From Chitinophagaceae bacterium (lineage in GTDB: Bacteria > Bacteroidota > Bacteroidia > Chitinophagales > Chitinophagaceae), in contig JAGKWS010000082.1 of assembly GCA_021151685.1 (NCBI GenBank), positions 1 through 19,012 of the forward strand: 19,012 nt of DNA, given 5' to 3'. The position numbers and the translations under genes were made by a program. Shown piece after piece: positions 1 through 8,431 of this stretch. The number at the start of each line of letters is the position of its first letter. Within the stretch, counting starts at the first letter, position 1. The notes below the pieces were generated by a model. It worked only from the letters and a program-made list of their open reading frames with translations, made no database searches and had not been told where the DNA came from.

Positions 1-62
1 TGTTTTCTGATACGCCCCAGTATGTTCTCTTTCGCCCTCGATGTCTTCAATGTTTGCGTCAC
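1..62 (-). CDS. LUD-domain protein (LutC/YkgG-like), N-terminal fragment
   Basis: Only the first 20 codons are inside the window. Reading from a GTG at 62-60 gives MTQTLKTSRAKENILGRIRK and stays open to the window edge. The KENILxxIRK pattern is what LUD-domain (LutC/YkgG-type) proteins of Bacteroidota show at their N-terminus. An in-frame TAG lies two codons upstream, so GTG is the first usual start. The gene follows ftsH on the same strand after a 65-nt gap, and rsfS-ftsH-LUD is an order I know from related genomes. Members of the family are linked to lactate utilisation, but for the Bacteroidota copy next to ftsH the role is not established. The fragment is short, so the identification leans on a motif plus context. 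Confidence 0.5.
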   Translation of the reverse strand, partial: MTQTLKTSRAKENILGRIRK

Positions 63-98
63 GTTCTATTCTTTCTAATCGTCTGTTGCTTATGAGGA

Positions 99-123
99 AA
101 TGTCAAAATAAATTATTGACATT
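99..123. repeat. Inverted repeat between ftsH and the LUD gene
   Basis: AATGTCAA at 99-106 and TTGACATT at 116-123 are perfect 8-bp inverted repeats around a 9-nt AT-rich spacer. The dyad ends 4 nt after the ftsH stop codon in the direction of transcription. The stem is AT-rich and has no following T-tract, so it is a poor intrinsic terminator. It may be an operator-like dyad or a weak mRNA 3'-end hairpin. Confidence 0.4.
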
Positions 124-127
124 CATC

Positions 128-2143
128 CTATGCCGTTTGTACAGGCAGTTCTTTTACTTCATCATTCTCGGACAGGGAGTTGTCTTCGTACGGACGTTTG
201 CCGAGTAACCTTTCCATATCGTCTTTGAAGAGAACTTCTTTCTTCAGCAACTCTTCGGCAATGGTAGTAACGGCTTCCAGTTTATCGTTTAGAATCTGTT
301 TTACGCGGTCATAAGCCTCAGCCACCAGTTTGCGTACCTCGTCATCTATCAGTTTGCCGGTTTCCTCAGAGTATGGCTTAGAGAAACTATTGTCGCTCTG
401 AGGGTCGTAGAAAGAAATATTGCCCACAACTTTATTCATACCATACATAGACACCATGGCATAGGCCATACGTGTTACCTGCTGCAAGTCGCTAAGGGCA
501 CCGGTAGATATCTTGCCGAAAACCAACTCTTCTACGGCACGGCCACCCAACGACATACACATTTCGTCCATAAGGTGGTCTGTGGTGCGTATGTACATTT
601 CTTTGGGCAGGTATTGTGCATAGCCAAGTGCTGCAACGCCGCGTGGCACTATGGTTACCTTCACCAATGGATGTGCGTGCTCTAAGAACCAACCCGATAC
701 AGCGTGACCTGCTTCGTGGTAGGCGATAACACGCTTTTCTTCGGGTAGTATGATTTTATTTTTCTTTTCGAGGCCACCGATCACACGATCTATTGCATCG
801 TTAAAGTCGCTCATATCTACCTCGGTTTTACCCTTGCGGGCGGCAATAAGGGCGGCTTCGTTACAGATATTGGCAATATCGGCACCGGCAAAACCCGGTG
901 TTTGTATGGCCATCTTGCGAATATTGAGGTCCTTTGAACGTTTGATAGGCTTCAGATGCACTTCAAAAATCTTCTCGCGTCCTTTTACATCAGGTATGTC
1001 TATTGATATCTGACGATCGAAACGACCGGGGCGCAGCAACGCACTATCGAGCACATCGGGGCGGTTGGTAGCCGCCAGTACAATGATGCCACTATCGCCA
1101 CTGAAACCATCCATTTCTACCAGCATCTGGTTCAGGGTGTTTTCGCGCTCGTCGTTACTCATTACCATGTTCTTGCCACGTGCCCTGCCTATAGCGTCAA
1201 TCTCGTCTATAAACACTATACACGGTGCCTTTTCGCGTGCCTGCTTGAACAAATCTCGTACACGGCTGGCACCCACCCCTACGAAGAGCTCCACAAAATC
1301 GGAACCAGACATAGAGAAGAAAGGTACTTGTGCCTCGCCGGCCATCGCTTTGGCCAGCAATGTCTTACCAGTACCTGGAGGGCCTACCAACAATGCACCT
1401 TTGGGTATTTTACCACCAAGTGCTGTGTATTTTTTAGGGTTTTTCAGGAAATCTACAATCTCCATAACCTCTACTTTAGCTTCATCGAGCCCGGCAACAT
1501 CGTTGAATGTGATATTGACCTTTGTACCTTTTTCGAAGAGTTGCGCCTTTGACTTACCTATATTGAATATGCCACCAGCACCACCAGCACCGCCGCCGGT
1601 ACCCATCTTGCGGTATACAAGGAAGAACATGGCTACAATGAGTATCATGGGTAGCAGGAAGTTGTAGAGCAAACCAAATTTGCCATCGCCCCTGTGGTCG
1701 TACACAACCAATACCTTATCGGCATCGGCCAGATTCTTTTGTGCATCGGCAAGGTCTTTAGCAAACTGGTCTAAAGAGCCGATTTTAAAGGTAAAAGCAG
1801 GTGTTTTTTCTGTACCACTGGCAATGGTTGGTACACGGCCGGGTGCAGCAGGTGGTACAGCACCCTGCTTCAGAAATACTTCAACCTGTTCATTATTCAC
1901 CACCACCAGTTTGTTTACCTGCTTTTTAGACAAGTATTCGGTGAATTCGCGGAATGTCTTTTCTGATACCGATGCACCAAGGCTGCCCCCAAAATACTGA
2001 GCGCCTAAGATAGCAAGGAGTATAAGACCATATATCCAATAAATATTAAATCGAGGTCCTTTTCTCGGAGAGCTTCCATTCGATCCGTTATCACTACCCT
2101 GCCGCTGATCTCCGGGGTTCATGTTTTGCTTATTATCTTCCAT
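128..2143 (-). CDS. ftsH: ATP-dependent zinc metalloprotease FtsH
   Basis: Membrane-anchored AAA+ protease that extracts and degrades membrane and short-lived cytosolic proteins as a hexamer. The 671-aa product has a polar N-terminus, a transmembrane helix at about 34-52, a periplasmic segment, a second helix at about 159-177, then a glycine-rich linker at 181-192. The AAA domain carries Walker A GPPGTGKT at 254-261, Walker B ending in FIDE at 311-314, and the SRH arginines at 371 and 374. The protease domain has HEAGH at 476-480 (zinc ligands and catalytic Glu), with D552 in the position of the third zinc ligand. The length is normal. An AAAGGA sequence shortly upstream of the ATG supports the start. 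It lies 61 nt downstream of rsfS on the same strand and probably shares its transcript. Confidence 0.98.
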   Translation of the reverse strand: MEDNKQNMNPGDQRQGSDNGSNGSSPRKGPRFNIYWIYGLILLAILGAQYFGGSLGASVSEKTFREFTEYLSKKQVNKLVVVNNEQVEVFLKQGAVPPAAPGRVPTIASGTEKTPAFTFKIGSLDQFAKDLADAQKNLADADKVLVVYDHRGDGKFGLLYNFLLPMILIVAMFFLVYRKMGTGGGAGGAGGIFNIGKSKAQLFEKGTKVNITFNDVAGLDEAKVEVMEIVDFLKNPKKYTALGGKIPKGALLVGPPGTGKTLLAKAMAGEAQVPFFSMSGSDFVELFVGVGASRVRDLFKQAREKAPCIVFIDEIDAIGRARGKNMVMSNDERENTLNQMLVEMDGFSGDSGIIVLAATNRPDVLDSALLRPGRFDRQISIDIPDVKGREKIFEVHLKPIKRSKDLNIRKMAIQTPGFAGADIANICNEAALIAARKGKTEVDMSDFNDAIDRVIGGLEKKNKIILPEEKRVIAYHEAGHAVSGWFLEHAHPLVKVTIVPRGVAALGYAQYLPKEMYIRTTDHLMDEMCMSLGGRAVEELVFGKISTGALSDLQQVTRMAYAMVSMYGMNKVVGNISFYDPQSDNSFSKPYSEETGKLIDDEVRKLVAEAYDRVKQILNDKLEAVTTIAEELLKKEVLFKDDMERLLGKRPYEDNSLSENDEVKELPVQTA

Positions 2144-2204
2144 TTTGTCCTTTATACTTTCTTACTTGTTATATGTATGTAGATACTGTTTGCCTTCTTT
2201 CTTT

Positions 2205-2600
2205 CTACTGATGCTCCTGTCTGGGGGCATCGGCCCACAAACCTTCGAGATTATAAAAAGCACGCTGCTCTTGCCTGAAAATGTGTACTACTATATTGGC
2301 ATAGTCAACAAGTGTCCAACTTTCGCCATATTCCACATGGTATGGTTTTTCGCCACACTCTTTCGCTACCTCATCAACAATGTTGTCGGCAATTGCTTTC
2401 ATGTGTACATGAGAATTAGCATCGCATAGTACAAAGTAGTCTGCAACAGCTTCATCTATTTTTTTCAGATCGAGAGACATGATACTGTCTCCTTTCTTAT
2501 CTTGAATTGCCTTGATAATTTCTTTGAATAGCTTACTGTTCCTGTTAAGACGTGAAAAAGTATTTTTGCGCTCGTCGGTAGCTGTGATTATTTTCTCCAA
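2205..2600 (-). CDS. rsfS: Ribosome silencing factor RsfS (Iojap/RsfA family)
   Basis: Binds ribosomal protein L14 on the 50S subunit and blocks subunit joining when nutrients are scarce. The 131-aa frame has the family core: DLKKIDEAVADYFVLCDANS in the first half and WTLVDYANIVVHIF then YNLEGLWADA near the end. The start is unusual. No ATG or GTG occurs in frame before the core domain, and an in-frame TAA at 2610-2612 lies just upstream. The first usable codon is TTG at 2600-2598, with ATT immediately before it and ATA and ATC three and four codons after it. A GGAG at 2598-2595 sits 6 nt before the ATC. The gene is the first of the rsfS-ftsH-LUD cluster and is divergent from birA. Function is secure; the exact start is not. 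Confidence 0.93.
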   Translation of the reverse strand: MEKIITATDERKNTFSRLNRNSKLFKEIIKAIQDKKGDSIMSLDLKKIDEAVADYFVLCDANSHVHMKAIADNIVDEVAKECGEKPYHVEYGESWTLVDYANIVVHIFRQEQRAFYNLEGLWADAPRQEHQ

Positions 2601-2610
2601 AATTGCGTAT

Positions 2611-2618
2611 TAGTTTTG
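2611..2618 (+). promoter_or_regulatory. Candidate Bacteroidota -7 box for birA
   Basis: TAGTTTTG fits the Bacteroidota -7 consensus TAnnTTTG and lies 58 bp before the birA ATG, in the short divergent spacer. I see no clear TTTG at the -33 position, so this rests on one element and its location. Confidence 0.35.
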
Positions 2619-2645
2619 TTCCGAAAAACCGTAATAGTATTTTAT

Positions 2646-2653
2646 CAAAATTA
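2646..2653 (-). promoter_or_regulatory. Candidate Bacteroidota -7 box for rsfS
   Basis: On the minus strand this reads TAATTTTG, a match to TAnnTTTG, 45 bp upstream of the rsfS start region. A -33 TTTG is not evident. Together with the birA box it would make the 76-bp gap between the two genes a face-to-face divergent promoter region. Confidence 0.4.
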
Positions 2654-2676
2654 TAAATCTTTTCGCACTTCACCAC

Positions 2677-3417
2677 ATGACAAATACCGATTGGGTGCTA
2701 ATAAGACTGGATAACACAGATAGTACCAATAACTATGCCATGCAGTTGGTAAATGACGATAAGGCGCACAATGGATTGACGATAACTGCACGTAGCCAGC
2801 ATGGAGGAAAAGGGCAGCGAGGGCGAAAATGGACAGATGCACCGGGCAAGAGCCTGCTAATGAGCATCATTATAACCCCACAAATGCCAATTTCTTCGCA
2901 ATTTGCATTTAGTGCCTCTATAGCCGTGGCTGTTGTAAATGTTTTGCAAAAATTACTTCCGGATTGCACCGTACACATAAAGTGGCCCAACGACATCATT
3001 GTCAATGACAAAAAGGCAGGAGGTATTCTTATTGAAAATGTACTACGTGGCAGCTTGTGGACGCACAGTATAGTAGGCATTGGGCTAAACATACTACAAG
3101 AGTCTTTTCCTGACAATTTGCCAGCGGCGATATCCCTTACTATGGCATCTGGCCAACAGCTACAGGTAGATGACGTAAGAGACCAACTGAGGGGTGCCAT
3201 AGTAGCATGCAGCGCACGCGCAGCGAAAGTACCGGTAGTAATGGAAGCGTACAATCAGTTGCTGTTTCACAGGGGCAAACAGCAACTGTTTTCCGGCAAT
3301 GAGGAGGCATGGTATGCAACAATTGTGCAGGCCCACGAAGACGGAACACTGGAAGTAGTGACCAGCGAAGGCCATACCCATTTCTACATACATGGGCAGG
3401 TGAAGTGGGTGTACTGA
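2677..3417 (+). CDS. birA: Biotin--[acetyl-CoA-carboxylase] ligase, single-domain type
   Basis: Activates biotin with ATP and transfers it to the lysine of the biotin carboxyl carrier protein. The 246-aa protein shows the catalytic core: LDNTDSTN at 11-18, the biotinyl-AMP-binding loop GKGQRGRKW at 44-52, KWPND at 102-106 with the expected lysine K102, KKAGGILIE at 112-120 and GIGLN at 134-138, followed by a small C-terminal beta domain. There is no N-terminal helix-turn-helix, so it is the enzyme-only class without the repressor function of E. coli BirA. It starts at an ATG directly before the conserved domain. It is divergent from rsfS and convergent with rpoC. Confidence 0.96.
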   Translation: MTNTDWVLIRLDNTDSTNNYAMQLVNDDKAHNGLTITARSQHGGKGQRGRKWTDAPGKSLLMSIIITPQMPISSQFAFSASIAVAVVNVLQKLLPDCTVHIKWPNDIIVNDKKAGGILIENVLRGSLWTHSIVGIGLNILQESFPDNLPAAISLTMASGQQLQVDDVRDQLRGAIVACSARAAKVPVVMEAYNQLLFHRGKQQLFSGNEEAWYATIVQAHEDGTLEVVTSEGHTHFYIHGQVKWVY

Positions 3418-3641
3418 TGCGGCACCGCATTTGTGGCGAATAATAGCCTATGGTACCACAGACACAGATAATATTCAGTCCATCTTTTGCCTGCATAGCA
3501 TACATGCGCCACCATATAGGGCCATAAAGCCGCCGATACATGGCAAAGTTGTTGGCTCTGGTATTATTGCCGCACTTGTATTGCCATCATCAATATAGCA
3601 AGGGTGTGGTAGTTTGTACCCCAAAACAATTATTTATAGCA
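3418..3641. other. Convergent spacer between birA and rpoC, no convincing gene
   Basis: A stretch of about 220 bp before the terminator. The sequence ATGCGGCACCGCAT at 3417-3430, overlapping the end of the birA stop codon, is a short palindrome that could form a 5-bp stem with a 4-nt loop, but it lacks a good T-tract. Open frames here have no start codon or run antisense through birA, so I call no gene. Confidence 0.5.
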
Positions 3642-3680
3642 CATAAAAAAACGGGGAGGTGTAGTACCGTCCCCGTTTTC
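3642..3680 (-). terminator. Rho-independent terminator of rpoBC, probably bidirectional
   Basis: Arms at 3648-3657 and 3670-3679 form a perfect 10-bp stem with a GGGG/CCCC core, and the 12-nt loop can pair further. On the minus strand the stem runs into seven T residues, a classic intrinsic terminator 21 nt after the rpoC stop. On the plus strand it is followed by TTTTCC, so it may also stop birA transcripts. Confidence 0.9.
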
Positions 3681-3700
3681 CTATTATGTATTTTATTGTA

Positions 3701-6700
3701 CTATTCTTCATCATCGAATTGCAGCACATCTCTGTTTGCCAACAACAATTCGAACTCTTCTTTAGAACCGACCACAAGACTTTCGAACTCGCGCATACCA
3801 GTACCTGCTGGTATAAGGTTGCCCGTGATGACGTTCTCTTTGAGGCCCGCAAGGGTATCGAGTTTGCCATTGATAGCTGCCTGAGAAAGTACCTTGGTTG
3901 TTTCCTGGAACGATGCGGCTGATATCCAGCTTTGCGTACCCAAGGATGCCTTGGTAATACCCAACAACATGGGCGACGAGGTAGCAGGATTGGCATCACG
4001 ATACTCAACCAGTTTCCTGTCGGCACGACGCAGGGCACTGTTTTCTTCGCGCAATTCGCGAATAGTAACAATCTGGCCCGGGTGCAACCTGTCGGAGTCG
4101 CCTGCTTCCATAACCACCTTTTTGTCGAATATCCAGTCGTTTTCGTCCATGAAATCGAACTTGTCTACTGTATCTTCTTCAAGGAACTTGGTATCTCCCG
4201 GATCGACAATATTTACCTTACGCATCATTTGGCGTACTATCACCTCTATGTGCTTGTCATTAATCTTCACACCCTGCAGGCGATAAACTTCCTGAATTTC
4301 GTTTACCAAATATTCCTGTACGGCAAAAGGACCTTTGATAGAGAGGATATCGCTTGGTGTGGTAGCACCGTCTGACAAAGAAGTACCTGCTTTTACAAAG
4401 TCTCCATCTTGCACCATGATGTGGCGGGTAAGCGGCACCAGATATTTCTTCACCAGACCTTCGCGGCTTTCTACAATAATTTCACGGTTACCACGCTTCA
4501 CATTACCAAAGCCTACAACACCATCTATTTCTGCAACCACGGCAGGGTTACTTGGGTTACGTGCTTCAAACAATTCTGTAACACGAGGAAGACCACCCGT
4601 GATGTCTCGGCTACGGCCCATGACACGTGGTATCTTTACCAGTACCTGACCATTGTGTACTTCCTGATCGGGCTCTACGATGATGTGAGAACCTACTGGC
4701 AAGTTGTACATCTTCTGTTCCTTACCATCTACATAGATAGCAGGTATCTTGGTCTTGTCTTTGGTTTCTATAACCACACGCTCGCGGTGACCAGTTTGCT
4801 CGTCGGCCTCTTCGCGGAAGGTAACACCTTCAATAACGCTATCGAAACGAACACGACCACTGATTTCTGATATGATAACGGCGTTGAACGGATCCCAGGT
4901 ACAAATCACATCGCCCTTGGCTACTTTCTTACCATTAGATACTTTAAGTATAGAACCATATGGTATGTTGTTGGTAATAAGCAGACGGTCGTTTGCAACG
5001 TCTACTATACGTACCTCACCAGTACGACCGATAACCACTACCTGCTCTTCGCCTTCGCTGTCGCGGAACTTGGTAGTACGCAAACCATCGAACTGAATGG
5101 TACCCTCGAAACGGGCAGCCAACTGAGATTCGATAGCTGAAGAACCCGCCACACCACCAACGTGGAACGTACGGAGGGTAAGCTGTGTACCAGGCTCACC
5201 GATTGACTGTGCTGCTATGATACCTACTGCATCGCCACGCTGCGCCATGTAACCGGTAGCGAGGTTTTTGCCGTAACACTTAGAGCACACACCCTTACGG
5301 CTTTCGCACGTCAACACAGAGCGTATTTCTACAGTATCAATTGGACTATCGTCTATTGCTTTGGCAATATCTTCGGTTATTTCTTCACCAGCATTTACCA
5401 ACAATTTGTCGGTTAGGGGGTCATATACATCGTGCAGAGACGTACGGCCAAGTATACGGTCGTACAATGGTTCCACGATTTCTTCATTGTCTTTCAGGGC
5501 AGATGTAGCAATACCACGCAGTGTACCACAGTCTACCGAAGTAATAACCACATCTTGCGCAACGTCTACCAGACGACGGGTAAGGTAACCCGCATCCGCT
5601 GTTTTAAGGGCGGTATCGGCGAGACCCTTACGGGCACCGTGGGTAGAGATGAAGTACTCCAATACGTTCAGACCTACTTTGAAGTTTGAAAGGATTGGGT
5701 TTTCAATGATTTCTGACCCGGTAGAACCACTACGACGAGGTTTTGCCATCAGACCTCTGAGGCCAGCCAGCTGTTTAACCTGCTGTTTAGAACCACGGGC
5801 ACCAGAATCGAGCATCATGTATACCGAGTTGAAGCCTTGTTTGTCGGCAGCCATCTCGCGTATCAATGTTTCTGTTACACGGGTATCTACACGAGACCAA
5901 ATATCGATGATTTGGTTGTAGCGTTCGTTGTTAGTAATGAGACCCATGTTGTAGTTGTCCCATACTTCGTCTACCTCGGCCTGTGCGGCAGTTACCAGTT
6001 CCTCTTTTACATCCGGAACAGAAAGGTCTCTGATGTTGAACGACAAACCACCACGGAATGCTGTACGGAAACCGAGTGTCTTAATATCGTCGAGGAACTG
6101 TACCGTCTTAGGTATGTTGGAGTTCTTCAATATCTGACCAATGATTTCGCGCAAAGACTTCTTGGTAAGCAATGCATTTACAAAACCATTTTCTTTAGGT
6201 ACAAACTGATTGAATATGACACGACCAACAGTGGTATCTATCATTTTGTTTACCATAGTACCATCTGCCTCACGCATATTGGCACGAATCTTAATCCATG
6301 CATGCAGGTCTGCACGACCTTCGTTGTGCGCTATGAGTACTTCTTCGGTACTATAGAATATTTTGTTTTCGCCCTTAACGGTTTCGGTAGGTGTTGATTT
6401 CTTTCCCTTAGAAATGTAGTAGAGACCCAGTACCATGTCCTGTGATGGCAGGGTGATAGGCGTACCATTCTGTGGGTTGAGGATGTTGTGCGATGCCAGC
6501 ATCAGCAATTGTGCCTCCAGTATGGCGGCATTGCTCAATGGTACGTGTACGGCCATCTGGTCACCATCGAAGTCGGCGTTGAAAGCCGAACACACCAACG
6601 GGTGCAGTTGTATCGCCTTACCTTCAATCAGTTTGGGCTGGAATGCCTGAATAGACAAACGGTGGAGCGTAGGGGCACGGTTGAGGAGGATTGGGTGACC

Positions 6701-8023
6701 TTTCAGTACATTCTCCAATATGTCCCAAACCACGGCTTCTTTGCGCTCTACGAGTTTCTTGGCACTCTTAACTGTTTTTACGATACCCCTTTCTATGAGC
6801 TTGCGTATGATAAATGGCTTGAACAATTCTGCCGCCATGTCTTTTGGCAAACCGCACTCGTGCAGTTTCATTTCGGGACCTACCACGATTACAGAACGAC
6901 CAGAGTAATCGACACGTTTACCCAACAAGTTCTGACGGAAACGGCCTTGCTTACCTTTCAGTACATCAGACAGTGATTTCAGTGCACGACCACCTTCGGC
7001 TTTCACAGCATTGCTCTTACGGCTGTTATCAAACAGAGAGTCTACAGCTTCCTGAAGCATACGTTTTTCGTTACGTAAGATTACTTCGGGAGCCTTGATC
7101 TCTATCAGACGCTTCAAACGGTTGTTACGGATAATAACACGACGGTACAGGTCATTGAGGTCTGATGACGCAAAACGGCCACCATCCAGCGGCACCAATG
7201 GGCGCAATTCTGGTGGTATTACCGGTATGTATTGCATAACCATCCATTCCAGACGGTTTTCGATACGTGTATTCGCATCACGGAAAGCTTCTACAACGCT
7301 CAGGCGTTTAAGGGCCTCTTGCTTACGTTGCTGAGAAGTTTCGTTTGCTGCAGAGTTACGCAGGTCGTAAGACAACTTATCGAGGTCTATACGAGAAAGC
7401 AGCATGTGTACTGCCTCTGCACCCATCTTGGCTATGAACTTGTTCGGATCTTCATCCGGCAAGTATTGGTTTTCTTTTGGTAATGCGTCCAACAGCTCCA
7501 GATATTCGTCTTCTGTAAGCAATTGTTGGTCGGTATTTTCAGAGTCTTTCAGGTTCAGCTTCTGACGTATCATTTCGCCTGCATCGCCCGATTGTACTAC
7601 TACGTAACGCTCGTAGTAAACAATGCTCTCCATTTTCTTAGAACTTACACCCAACAGGTAGCCAATTTTGTTGGGAAGGCTCTTAAAGTACCAAATGTGT
7701 ACGATGGGCACCACCAACTTGATGTGGCCCAAACGCTCGCGACGTACTTTCTTTTCTGTTACTTCTACACCACAACGATCGCACACGATACCCTTGTAAC
7801 GGATACGCTTGTACTTTCCGCAATAACATTCATAGTCCTTTACAGGGCCAAAAATCTTTTCGCAGAAAAGACCATCACGCTCCGGCTTGTAAGTACGGTA
7901 GTTGATAGTTTCCGGCTTCAGCACCTCACCATAAGAACGGTCGAGGATTGCATCAGGCGATGCAAGACTGATGGTGATCTTTCCAAATCCTGCCTTTGGG
8001 CGGTTATCTTTCTTTATTGCCAT
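3701..8023 (-). CDS. rpoC: DNA-directed RNA polymerase subunit beta'
   Basis: Largest subunit of RNA polymerase; with beta it forms the active centre. The 1440-aa product is of normal Bacteroidota length. The N-terminal zinc site is visible at C66, C68, C81 and C84. The magnesium-binding motif NADFDGD has its three aspartates at 484, 486 and 488. A second zinc site is formed by C832, C906, C913 and C916. The bridge-helix/trigger-loop region holds GEPGTQLTLRTFH. The ATG at 8023 starts the standard N-terminus (MAIKKDNRPKAGFGKI). No clear Shine-Dalgarno site is present. It is co-oriented with rpoB but separated from it by an inserted 441-bp spacer, and it ends just before a strong terminator. 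Confidence 0.99.
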   Translation of the reverse strand: MAIKKDNRPKAGFGKITISLASPDAILDRSYGEVLKPETINYRTYKPERDGLFCEKIFGPVKDYECYCGKYKRIRYKGIVCDRCGVEVTEKKVRRERLGHIKLVVPIVHIWYFKSLPNKIGYLLGVSSKKMESIVYYERYVVVQSGDAGEMIRQKLNLKDSENTDQQLLTEDEYLELLDALPKENQYLPDEDPNKFIAKMGAEAVHMLLSRIDLDKLSYDLRNSAANETSQQRKQEALKRLSVVEAFRDANTRIENRLEWMVMQYIPVIPPELRPLVPLDGGRFASSDLNDLYRRVIIRNNRLKRLIEIKAPEVILRNEKRMLQEAVDSLFDNSRKSNAVKAEGGRALKSLSDVLKGKQGRFRQNLLGKRVDYSGRSVIVVGPEMKLHECGLPKDMAAELFKPFIIRKLIERGIVKTVKSAKKLVERKEAVVWDILENVLKGHPILLNRAPTLHRLSIQAFQPKLIEGKAIQLHPLVCSAFNADFDGDQMAVHVPLSNAAILEAQLLMLASHNILNPQNGTPITLPSQDMVLGLYYISKGKKSTPTETVKGENKIFYSTEEVLIAHNEGRADLHAWIKIRANMREADGTMVNKMIDTTVGRVIFNQFVPKENGFVNALLTKKSLREIIGQILKNSNIPKTVQFLDDIKTLGFRTAFRGGLSFNIRDLSVPDVKEELVTAAQAEVDEVWDNYNMGLITNNERYNQIIDIWSRVDTRVTETLIREMAADKQGFNSVYMMLDSGARGSKQQVKQLAGLRGLMAKPRRSGSTGSEIIENPILSNFKVGLNVLEYFISTHGARKGLADTALKTADAGYLTRRLVDVAQDVVITSVDCGTLRGIATSALKDNEEIVEPLYDRILGRTSLHDVYDPLTDKLLVNAGEEITEDIAKAIDDSPIDTVEIRSVLTCESRKGVCSKCYGKNLATGYMAQRGDAVGIIAAQSIGEPGTQLTLRTFHVGGVAGSSAIESQLAARFEGTIQFDGLRTTKFRDSEGEEQVVVIGRTGEVRIVDVANDRLLITNNIPYGSILKVSNGKKVAKGDVICTWDPFNAVIISEISGRVRFDSVIEGVTFREEADEQTGHRERVVIETKDKTKIPAIYVDGKEQKMYNLPVGSHIIVEPDQEVHNGQVLVKIPRVMGRSRDITGGLPRVTELFEARNPSNPAVVAEIDGVVGFGNVKRGNREIIVESREGLVKKYLVPLTRHIMVQDGDFVKAGTSLSDGATTPSDILSIKGPFAVQEYLVNEIQEVYRLQGVKINDKHIEVIVRQMMRKVNIVDPGDTKFLEEDTVDKFDFMDENDWIFDKKVVMEAGDSDRLHPGQIVTIRELREENSALRRADRKLVEYRDANPATSSPMLLGITKASLGTQSWISAASFQETTKVLSQAAINGKLDTLAGLKENVITGNLIPAGTGMREFESLVVGSKEEFELLLANRDVLQFDDEE

Positions 8024-8038
8024 GTTCTTGTAAGTACT

Positions 8039-8066
8039 TAGTAGTTAGTATATAGTAGATAGTCGT
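8039..8066 (+). repeat. Left tract of four 7-bp units flanking the S23 remnant
   Basis: On the plus strand the tract divides into four consecutive heptamers: TAGTAGT (8039-8045), TAGTATA (8046-8052), TAGTAGA (8053-8059) and TAGTCGT (8060-8066). Every unit begins with TAGT. The tract ends 15 bp before the rpoC start codon (transcription direction), where a ribosome-binding site would be expected. It faces the right tract in inverted orientation. Confidence 0.75.
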
Positions 8067-8071
8067 ATTGT

Positions 8072-8421
8072 TTATTGTAGCGAGTTATGCAAAGCATACA
8101 GCATCTTCTGTATACAATTTACTCTGTCAATATTACTTTACAATTATCCTCATTTATATAACTCAATTGTTTACTAATAATTATCTGCGTTTCCAATTCA
8201 TGTGATGAGCCGATAGCAATGGTTAGAAAATGCTTGAAAAGACTATTTGTATTTCGTCCTGCACCTTCTGCTATGTTACTTGGTATCGAAGTTGCAACTC
8301 TCTACATTTGAGACACAAGGTTGAACTTCTCTTCCTTAGGGAACTCTCGTGTGATTTCGTAAACCTTAACAACTAAGTTTATTGATCTCTGCCACACGAG
8401 TAGTTCTCTAAAATTATTCAT
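8072..8421 (-). pseudogene. Decayed S23-type four-helix-bundle protein (23S rRNA IVS protein family)
   Basis: Reading minus from the ATG at 8421 gives MNNFRELLVWQRSINLVVKV, then YEITREFPKEEKFNLVSQM, then an in-frame TAG at 8304-8302. The frame continues with RVATSIPSNIAEGAGRNTNS and further to ELETQIIISKQLSYI, and meets a TAA at 8121-8119. After a frameshift near 8111 the tail QKMLYALHNSLQ ends at TAA 8074-8072. The VWQ, FPKEE, SQM-x-R, SIPSNIAEG and ELETQ blocks, in this order, are those of the S23/four-helix-bundle family (about 115 aa), known from intervening sequences in 23S rRNA genes and as stand-alone genes in Bacteroidota; the retroelement accessory protein Avd has the same fold. Both nonsense codons fall where lysine would fit, so single A-to-T changes could explain them. 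Three lesions make a functional product very unlikely. It lies between rpoB and rpoC, same direction. Confidence 0.88.
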
Positions 8422-8431
8422 AACATAATGA

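Noticed and set aside
1065..1667. Long plus-strand frames opposite ftsH, rpoC and rpoB
   Set aside because: They are antisense shadows of strongly conserved genes, without domains or start signals.
3475..3640. Minus-strand frame ending in IPEPTTL...GGFMALYGG...CRQKMD, resembling a PEP-CTERM sorting tail
   Set aside because: The frame is under 60 codons, has no usual start codon or signal peptide, follows the rpoC terminator, and the motif has no arginine cluster of the usual type. Probably chance.
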